Below are positions 16,108 through 21,125 of a DNA stretch of 21,125 nucleotides, piece after piece. A model generated the notes under the pieces. That model searched no databases. It saw only the letters and a list, made by a program, of their open reading frames with translations, and was not told where the DNA came from. Position numbers and translations under genes: made by a program. Location of the stretch: assembly GCA_913041075.1 (NCBI GenBank), contig CAJWGZ010000010.1, forward strand, positions 1-21,125, given 5' to 3'. Each line of letters begins with the position of its first letter. Positions within the stretch are counted from its first letter, which is position 1. This DNA is from an uncultured Fidelibacterota bacterium. Lineage in GTDB: Bacteria > Fidelibacterota > Marinisomatia > Marinisomatales > TCS55.

Positions 16108-18654
16108 ATGGTAGACTATAACAGAGACAACACCCTGCCCCGCGACATAGTCGATGAAATGAACGAAAGCTATCTTAATTATTCTATGTCTGTGATTGTG
16201 TCTAGGGCCCTTCCAGATGTTCGAGATGGTTTAAAACCAATCCACAGAAGGATTCTTTACGGAATGAGCGAGCTTGGGTCACACTGGAATCGCCCCTACA
16301 AGAAATCGGCACGTATTGTGGGAGATGTTATGGGTAAATATCATCCCCATGGGGACGCATCTATATATGATGCACTGGTTAGAATGGCCCAGGACTTCTC
16401 AATGAGACACGAACTGGTAGATGGGCAAGGAAATTTTGGTTCTGTGGATGGAGATAGGGCCGCAGCCATGCGATACACCGAATCGCGAATGACAAAACTT
16501 TCCGGTGAAATGCTTAAGGACTTGGAAAAAAATACGGTGGATTTACAACCAAACTTTGATGAAACACTAACCGAGCCCACCGTACTGCCAGCAACTGTTC
16601 CAACACTGCTTATTAATGGATCGGAAGGAATTGCTGTAGGAATGGCCACCAAAATACCGCCACACAACATGAACGAAATAATTAACGGCCTTGTGGCTCT
16701 TATTGATAATAAAAACCTTACAACAGTAGAATTAATGGAACACATAAAAGGGCCCGACTTTCCTACAGCAGGCTTGATCTTGGGCGTGGACGGTTTAAAA
16801 CAAGCGTACGAGACTGGTCGGGGAAAAATAAAAATGCGCGCCCGGGCACACATTGAAACCACAAAAAGCGGTAAAGACAACATTGTGATAACAGAGATGC
16901 CCTACCAAGTAAACAAAGCAAATTTGATTGAAAAGATAGCAGACCTAGCCCGAGACAAAAGAATACAGGGGATCACAGAGCTACGTGACGAATCAGATAA
17001 AGATGGCGTCCGCGTGGTAATAGAATCTAAAAGAGACGCCATACCTGAGGTTATATTGAACCAGCTTTATAAACACACACAACTACAGGACACCTTTGGT
17101 ATTATTTTATTGGCGCTAGTTGGGGGTGTGCCCAAAATAATGCCCATTAAAGAAGCGCTTAATCATTTTATTGATTTTCGCCATGAAATTGTTGTTCGCC
17201 GCACAGAGTTTGATTTAAAAGGCGCTGAAGAGCGGGCACACATTCTAGAGGGCTTAAAAATTGCGCTTGATAATATTGATGATGTAATAAAAATCATTCG
17301 TGCAAGTAAAGACCCCACGATGGCCAAAGAGGGTCTGATGAACAATTTTAGGCTCTCTGAAAAACAGTCACAGGCAATTCTAGACATGCGCCTGCAAAAA
17401 CTCACCGGCCTTGAGGTAAATAAGGTTGTAGAGGAATATAAAGAGGTAATAAAGCTTATAACCCACCTCAAGGGTATCCTTGAAAGCCATGCTCAAAGAA
17501 TGTCTATCATCAAGTTAGAACTTCAAGAAATGAAAGACCTATATGGTGACCCGCGTCGCACAGAAATCATCCCAGTTGACAGCGATTTTACAATGGAAGA
17601 CATGATTGCTGACGAAGAGGTTGTGTTAACAATTACACATGAGGGATATATAAAGCGGACTGCATTGAATACATATCGCACCCAGCGTCGCGGTGGGCGT
17701 GGAGTTCAGGGAGCAACCAGCAAAGAAGAGGACTTTGTCGAACATCTGTTTATCGTCAATACCCACAACTATATGCTGTTTTTTACAGATCGTGGAAAAT
17801 GCCACTGGTTAAAGGTGTATGACATTCCCCAAGGAGGGCGCGCAACGCGAGGAAGAGCAATTGTCAATCTCATTGGCTGTGAACCCGGAGAAAAAGTTGA
17901 GGCGTTTGTAAGTGTAAAAGACTTTGACGATCAACACTATATTGTTATGGCCACCAGGAATGGGCTTGTAAAAAAGACCGCGCTATCCGCCTATAGTAAA
18001 CCACGAAAAGGAGGGATATATGCTATTGACATCCGCGAGGGAGACACCCTAATTGAAGCACGAGTTACTAATGGTGAAAACGACATCTTGTTAGGTACGC
18101 GCGAAGGAAAATCGATTCGGTTTTCAGAAAAAAACATACGACCTACCGGAAGAAAAACCATGGGCGTAATAGGCATTAGGCTTGGGTCCAAAGAAGATTA
18201 CGTTATTGCCATGCTGGTTGTGAAAAGGGAAGGAACAATTTTGGTCGCAACTGAAAAGGGGCTTGGTAAACGCACTGACGTGATTCAGTACAGAACTCAA
18301 ACAAGAGGAGGTAAGGGAGTCATGACAATGCGGGTCACTGAAAAGACAGGTAAAATGGTTTCCATTATGGAGGTGGTGGACGCTGACGACCTAATTGTAA
18401 TTACAGATAAAGGAGTGCTTATGCGTCAACCCGTATCTCATATAAGAACAATAGGCCGCGTAACCCAAGGGGTTAAGCTTGTTAAGCTTGATGATGGATC
18501 GAAAATTTCTTCAATTTCCCGCGTTATTAACGAAGAGGATCCAAGGGAAAATAATGACAAAGCCGAAGCCGCTCACGAAGGAAAAAGCGAAGAAATCCCC
18601 ATTGTTGAAAAAAAAGTAGAAGAAGAAAAAAACATTGATAACGATAAGGCATAA
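16108..18654 (+). CDS. gyrA: DNA gyrase subunit A
   Basis: GyrA forms the DNA breakage-reunion core and wraps DNA. The 848-residue protein has the winged-helix region with HPHGDASIYDALVRMAQ (79-95) and the catalytic Tyr123 in MRYTES. The C-terminal beta-pinwheel carries the GyrA-box QRRGGRG (526-532), which marks true gyrase rather than topoisomerase IV. The tail (from about 812) is highly acidic and low in complexity (PRENNDKAEAAHEGKSEE...). At the position of E. coli Ser83 it has Ala84, while the Asp87 equivalent (Asp88) is kept. An AAGGAA Shine-Dalgarno sequence lies 7 nt before the ATG at 16108. Confidence 0.97.
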   Translation: MVDYNRDNTLPRDIVDEMNESYLNYSMSVIVSRALPDVRDGLKPIHRRILYGMSELGSHWNRPYKKSARIVGDVMGKYHPHGDASIYDALVRMAQDFSMRHELVDGQGNFGSVDGDRAAAMRYTESRMTKLSGEMLKDLEKNTVDLQPNFDETLTEPTVLPATVPTLLINGSEGIAVGMATKIPPHNMNEIINGLVALIDNKNLTTVELMEHIKGPDFPTAGLILGVDGLKQAYETGRGKIKMRARAHIETTKSGKDNIVITEMPYQVNKANLIEKIADLARDKRIQGITELRDESDKDGVRVVIESKRDAIPEVILNQLYKHTQLQDTFGIILLALVGGVPKIMPIKEALNHFIDFRHEIVVRRTEFDLKGAEERAHILEGLKIALDNIDDVIKIIRASKDPTMAKEGLMNNFRLSEKQSQAILDMRLQKLTGLEVNKVVEEYKEVIKLITHLKGILESHAQRMSIIKLELQEMKDLYGDPRRTEIIPVDSDFTMEDMIADEEVVLTITHEGYIKRTALNTYRTQRRGGRGVQGATSKEEDFVEHLFIVNTHNYMLFFTDRGKCHWLKVYDIPQGGRATRGRAIVNLIGCEPGEKVEAFVSVKDFDDQHYIVMATRNGLVKKTALSAYSKPRKGGIYAIDIREGDTLIEARVTNGENDILLGTREGKSIRFSEKNIRPTGRKTMGVIGIRLGSKEDYVIAMLVVKREGTILVATEKGLGKRTDVIQYRTQTRGGKGVMTMRVTEKTGKMVSIMEVVDADDLIVITDKGVLMRQPVSHIRTIGRVTQGVKLVKLDDGSKISSISRVINEEDPRENNDKAEAAHEGKSEEIPIVEKKVEEEKNIDNDKA

Positions 18655-18680
18655 ACCTGCTTGATAGAATTAGGCGGGTT
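18654..18680 (+). promoter_or_regulatory. Possible RNA hairpin over the yggS start
   Basis: AACCTGC (18654-18660) can pair with GCGGGTT (18674-18680), giving 7 bp with one G-U and a 13-nt loop. The left arm starts at the last base of the gyrA stop and contains the proposed CTG start codon (18657-18659). No T-run follows, so it is not an intrinsic terminator. It might limit translation of yggS, or be chance. Confidence 0.3.
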
Positions 18681-19334
18681 AAAGATAAAATTGACTCAGC
18701 CCTAAAAAAGAGCAACCGTGTCGACAGCGTTACAATCGTCGCTGCAACAAAATCACGGAACCAAAAAACTGTTGAAACGTGCATTCGTAACGGCATTATC
18801 GATATTGGCGAGAACCGAGTGCAGGAGGCCGTTAAAAAGTTTAACGCTATCGAACCCGAACTGGTATACAACAAAAGAATGATTGGCCACCTGCAAACAA
18901 ATAAAATTAATAAAGCACTACGAATTTTCGACACCATAGATTCTGTAGACAGTCTACGTATAGCCAAACAACTGGTAAAAAAATTAAAACAAACAAAAAA
19001 CCCGTTATTTGTATTATTAGAGATCAACACTAGCGGTGACAAAACAAAATTCGGTTTTGATCCAAACAACGACCAAGACCTGTTAGAAGCCATAGCATTA
19101 GACAAAATTATTGTTGGTGGACTGATGACCATTGGACCCGCATCACAAGAGAAGGAAAGCACCAGCAAAGCCTTTGCGCGGCTCAGGAAAATCAAAGAAA
19201 ACATTAATAGACAGGTTGTTCGAAATAAAAAACTAACTGTTTTATCAATGGGGATGAGCAATGATTATGAACTGGGAATATACGAGGGAAGCACAATGGT
19301 TAGGCTTGGAACAGCATTGTTTGGACCTCGGTAA
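18657..19334 (+). CDS. YggS/PLPBP-family pyridoxal phosphate homeostasis protein
   Basis: This family binds pyridoxal 5'-phosphate without known enzymatic turnover and buffers PLP and amino-acid metabolism. The frame shows VTIVAATKS with the PLP lysine (Lys32), then IDIGENRVQEAVKKF, MIGHLQTNKI, LLEINTSGDKTKFGF, GLMTIGPAS, and the C-terminal LSMGMSNDYELGIYEGSTMVRLGTALFG, all typical. The first ATG/GTG/TTG in frame is the GTG at 18819, which would remove 54 residues including the PLP lysine. An in-frame stop at 18645-18647 limits the upstream extension. I therefore place the start at CTG 18657, which has AAGG 7 nt upstream (18646-18649) and yields 225 residues, the normal family length. ATA 18651 or ATT 18669 are less likely alternatives. 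It follows gyrA by 2 bp. Confidence 0.8.
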   Translation: MLDRIRRVKDKIDSALKKSNRVDSVTIVAATKSRNQKTVETCIRNGIIDIGENRVQEAVKKFNAIEPELVYNKRMIGHLQTNKINKALRIFDTIDSVDSLRIAKQLVKKLKQTKNPLFVLLEINTSGDKTKFGFDPNNDQDLLEAIALDKIIVGGLMTIGPASQEKESTSKAFARLRKIKENINRQVVRNKKLTVLSMGMSNDYELGIYEGSTMVRLGTALFGPR

Positions 19335-19336
19335 GA

Positions 19337-19876
19337 ATGATTAATAAAACCACCGATTTATATTATTTATGTGCGGGCCCCAGCACCTGGGGATTGAATG
19401 TTGGGATTTTTAAAAAACTGGCTGGCCATGTTTTTGGTATAATGAACGACAAGTTGATTGTTTGGCCCAAAAGACTTTCATCACGAAACTGTAATCCAAA
19501 AAATATTCACACCTTAAGGGCGTCGGCAAAGAATAGAGACATTGTAATTATAGATCGTATAAAGAGCGAAACATCCAAAGTGAACATTGGTGGGCACGTG
19601 AACAGATCGGGTGAAAACTACTTAATTGGCATGACCCCGCACCACAAATATCCCCAATTTCCAGACATGACGCATATTTATAAAACACACCCACACAAAA
19701 CATCTAAAACAGTACACACTATTGGGCCAAAACGCTTTAAAAAAGCCGAATTAAACAGCAAAATAATTTGGAGTGAAGGAATTGGTCTTGTGGCGCCCGT
19801 TTTTCATTATTTTGGTTATAACATAAAAGGATTCGGAGTAAATAGCGCTAATTTGCTCAAACAATATTTTTGTTGA
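19337..19876 (+). CDS. Divergent, shortened purine nucleoside phosphorylase-like protein
   Basis: This is a 179-residue protein without a signal peptide. Judged by eye, its second half follows the class of trimeric purine nucleoside phosphorylases (B. subtilis PupG, human PNP). GHVNRSGENYLIG (86-98) resembles DHIN-x2-G-x-NPLIG, QFPDMTHIY (107-115) resembles RFPDMSSAYD, and GPKRFKKAEL (130-139) lines up with GPSYETPAEV. IGLVAPVFHYFGYNIKGFGVNSANLL then follows VGMSTVPEVIV-x3-H-x-G-x2-VLGISCISNAA. Several catalytic features appear lost: the glutamate of GPSYE, the Met of VGMS (Leu here), and the RFHxYEGY phosphate/base region. Family members are about 270 residues. It may be an inactive or repurposed homologue, or an unrelated family. 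It begins 2 bp after yggS, so it is probably in the same transcript. Confidence 0.45.
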   Translation: MINKTTDLYYLCAGPSTWGLNVGIFKKLAGHVFGIMNDKLIVWPKRLSSRNCNPKNIHTLRASAKNRDIVIIDRIKSETSKVNIGGHVNRSGENYLIGMTPHHKYPQFPDMTHIYKTHPHKTSKTVHTIGPKRFKKAELNSKIIWSEGIGLVAPVFHYFGYNIKGFGVNSANLLKQYFC

Positions 19877-20035
19877 ATTGAGGTGGTTACCAAATCTTAT
19901 TCTGATCCATCCCAAGAAAGAAAACAGCTTAAACAATTATAACCAAAGACAGCCAAACCCATCCTTTGTGATGTTTTTTTTGTGGGGTGGTGAACGGCTT
20001 TTTCTACAAAAGACAACAAAGACTTCCTAACGTCC
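19877..20035. other. Spacer between convergent genes, nothing recognised
   Basis: The PNP-like gene and psuG converge on this 159-bp stretch, so terminators would be expected. It contains a T8 run (19975-19982) but I could not find a convincing G/C-rich stem in front of it in either direction. Confidence 0.4.
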
Positions 20036-20935
20036 CTAAGACAGCTCCTTTGAAATCTGTATACCAAGATTAACGTTGTTTATCGCCAAAGCCTTATTGG
20101 TTTCCAAGCTCCTTCCATCCGTCTTTTTCACAATTTCTTTGAGCAAAAACGGCGTTAAGTCTTTCCCTTTTATTTTCTTTTCTCGTGCATATTTAATGGC
20201 GCCACAGATGATATTTTCTATTTCTTTATCTGGGATTTCATCTTTTTCAGGAACAGGGTTAACGACCAGGGTTGACATGTTTAGCCCTGTCTCAATGTTT
20301 TTTCGATAAACATGAGCAGCTTCACCAGGGCTTTCTATGCGCAAAAGGCCACAAAGCCCGGAATTGCGTGAATAAAAAGCCGGGAATTCATTAGTCTCAA
20401 AACCCAAGACTGGAATTCCTAGGGTTTCCAACGCTTCTAGTGTCTTGGGCAGGTCAAGAACAGCCTTTGCTCCGGCCGAGACGACAACCATAGGTATTTG
20501 TGAAAGCGAAATCAAATCTTGAGAAACGTCAAACGTTTTTTCAGCACCTCGGTGCACCCCTCCAATGCCGCCGGTGGAGAAAACCGAAAGCCCAGATTGA
20601 TGGGCGATGTGCATGGTAGCAGAGACAGTGGTTCCCCCGCTCCATTTTTTTGCAATGGCGATGCCCAATTCTCGCCGAGACACTTTTTTAGTGGATGCAT
20701 CTTTTGCTATGAATTCGATCTGCGCTTTTTCCAGACCGACACAACACTCACCCTTAATAACGGCGATTGTAGCTGGAACCACCCCCTGTTGTCTGCAAAT
20801 AGATTCAGATTCTAAGGCAAACTCAACATTGTCTGGGTGGGGCATGCCGTGTGCTATAATTGTCGATTCCAATGCTAAAACCGGCATCCCGGCAACTAAA
20901 GAAGATTCAACTTCCGCCGAAAAACGGATTTTCAT
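20036..20935 (-). CDS. psuG: Pseudouridine-5'-phosphate glycosidase
   Basis: PsuG cleaves the C-C glycosidic bond of pseudouridine 5'-phosphate, giving uracil and ribose 5-phosphate, a step in degrading pseudouridine from RNA turnover. From the ATG at 20935 it has 299 residues, the normal length. Family landmarks are PVLALESTIIAHGMPHPDN near the N-terminus, SRRELGIAIAKKWSGGTTVSATM, FSTGGIGGVHRGAE, and VVSAGAKAVLDLPKTLEALETLGIPVLGF, which carries the active-site lysine region, followed by NPVPE. A TTG two codons upstream (20941) could extend it by two residues; I prefer the ATG. No Shine-Dalgarno sequence is visible. It stands alone on the minus strand. The kinase psuK and a nucleoside transporter, common partners, are not adjacent. 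Confidence 0.92.
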   Translation of the reverse strand: MKIRFSAEVESSLVAGMPVLALESTIIAHGMPHPDNVEFALESESICRQQGVVPATIAVIKGECCVGLEKAQIEFIAKDASTKKVSRRELGIAIAKKWSGGTTVSATMHIAHQSGLSVFSTGGIGGVHRGAEKTFDVSQDLISLSQIPMVVVSAGAKAVLDLPKTLEALETLGIPVLGFETNEFPAFYSRNSGLCGLLRIESPGEAAHVYRKNIETGLNMSTLVVNPVPEKDEIPDKEIENIICGAIKYAREKKIKGKDLTPFLLKEIVKKTDGRSLETNKALAINNVNLGIQISKELS

Positions 20936-20989
20936 TAACAATTCAAAATATTCATTGGGTTAATTTCACCGCTGTTTTACTAAAAGACC

Positions 20990-21125
20990 ATGAAAAGAAT
21001 TGACCCTAAAAAATACAATTTGACATCTCGAACCACCCTGTATAAAAAAATGGACGATATTTTTATCATAATCGATCGAAAAAGCAGGATTATAATGAAA
21101 GACGGCTACAGAATATCCGAACAGG
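20990..21125 (+). CDS. Unidentified protein, 5' part only
   Basis: An ATG at 20990 opens a frame that runs to the window edge (45 codons) and reads MKRIDPKKYNLTSRTTLYKK followed by MDDIFIIIDRKSRIIMKDGYRISEQ. It is basic, has no signal peptide or membrane segment, and shows a short hydrophobic strand (IFIIID). I do not recognise it. The frame is short enough that it might not be a gene, although it starts 54 bp divergently from psuG, a reasonable promoter position. Confidence 0.45.
   Translation, partial: MKRIDPKKYNLTSRTTLYKKMDDIFIIIDRKSRIIMKDGYRISEQ

Noticed and set aside
16341..16883. A 180-codon open frame on the minus strand within gyrA
   Set aside because: Antisense to the most conserved part of gyrA, with no protein-like pattern.
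18527..19261. A 244-codon open frame on the minus strand across the gyrA end and yggS
   Set aside because: It is antisense to two well-supported genes, its sequence is Ser/Leu/Phe-rich with no recognisable motif, and it is a by-product of the A-rich codons of the real strand.
18819..19334. GTG at 18819 as the yggS start
   Set aside because: It would remove the first beta strand and the PLP lysine, although matching family sequence continues upstream in the same frame.
19594..19606. GGGCACGTGAACA as a third parS site
   Set aside because: Only the CACGTG centre matches; the flanking bases break the palindrome and differ from the consensus at several positions.
19877..20035. The T8 run as a rho-independent terminator
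   Set aside because: No stable G/C stem precedes it in either direction.
20607..20963. A 118-codon plus-strand frame opposite psuG
   Set aside because: Fully antisense to a clear psuG, with no motif or ribosome binding site.

Overview
This window is a replication-origin-type chromosomal region of a low-GC, Gram-negative bacterium. The Gram-negative reading rests on a SurA-type periplasmic chaperone, a probable lipoprotein and a YidC with a large periplasmic domain. The genes read as ordinary vertically inherited core genes. I suspect the FCB superphylum or a marine relative such as the Marinimicrobia lineage, because of the secreted lamin-tail protein, the compact gene set and the low GC. 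That placement is an impression, not a demonstrated assignment. No tRNA, rRNA, CRISPR array, insertion sequence or phage gene was seen.

Layout. At the left edge is the 5' part of a secreted lamin-tail-domain protein on the minus strand, then dnaA on the minus strand. Across a 182-bp spacer, the plus strand carries a long, tightly packed series: rpmH, yidC, mnmE, mnmG, mfd, a SurA-like lipoprotein and surA. Gaps are 0-10 bp after yidC. A 391-bp very AT-rich spacer follows, with DnaA boxes and a 44-bp run of pure A/T. Next is a second plus-strand series: dnaN, DUF721 (dciA-like), gyrB, gyrA, a yggS-type PLP protein and a divergent purine-nucleoside-phosphorylase-like protein. Then come psuG on the minus strand and the first 45 codons of an unidentified plus-strand gene.

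How it fits together. DnaA, the sliding clamp, a DciA-type helicase-loading factor and both gyrase subunits form the replication-initiation set. Two near-perfect parS centromere palindromes, sharing an identical 14-bp core, sit exactly at the two ends of mnmG. They mark this as the origin-proximal segregation region although no parA or parB gene is here. MnmE and MnmG modify the tRNA wobble uridine, YidC inserts membrane proteins, and the SurA pair handles outer-membrane protein folding.

Most notable points: (1) the paired parS sites, one containing the mnmG start codon and the other encoding the MnmG C-terminus and touching the mfd start; (2) two candidate origin elements, at dnaA and 10 kb away at dnaN; (3) a yggS frame whose PLP-lysine region lies upstream of any ATG/GTG/TTG, implying a CTG start, inside a potential hairpin; (4) a 179-aa shrunken PNP-like protein that lacks several catalytic residues; (5) absence of rnpA, rsmG, parAB and recF from positions where they commonly occur.
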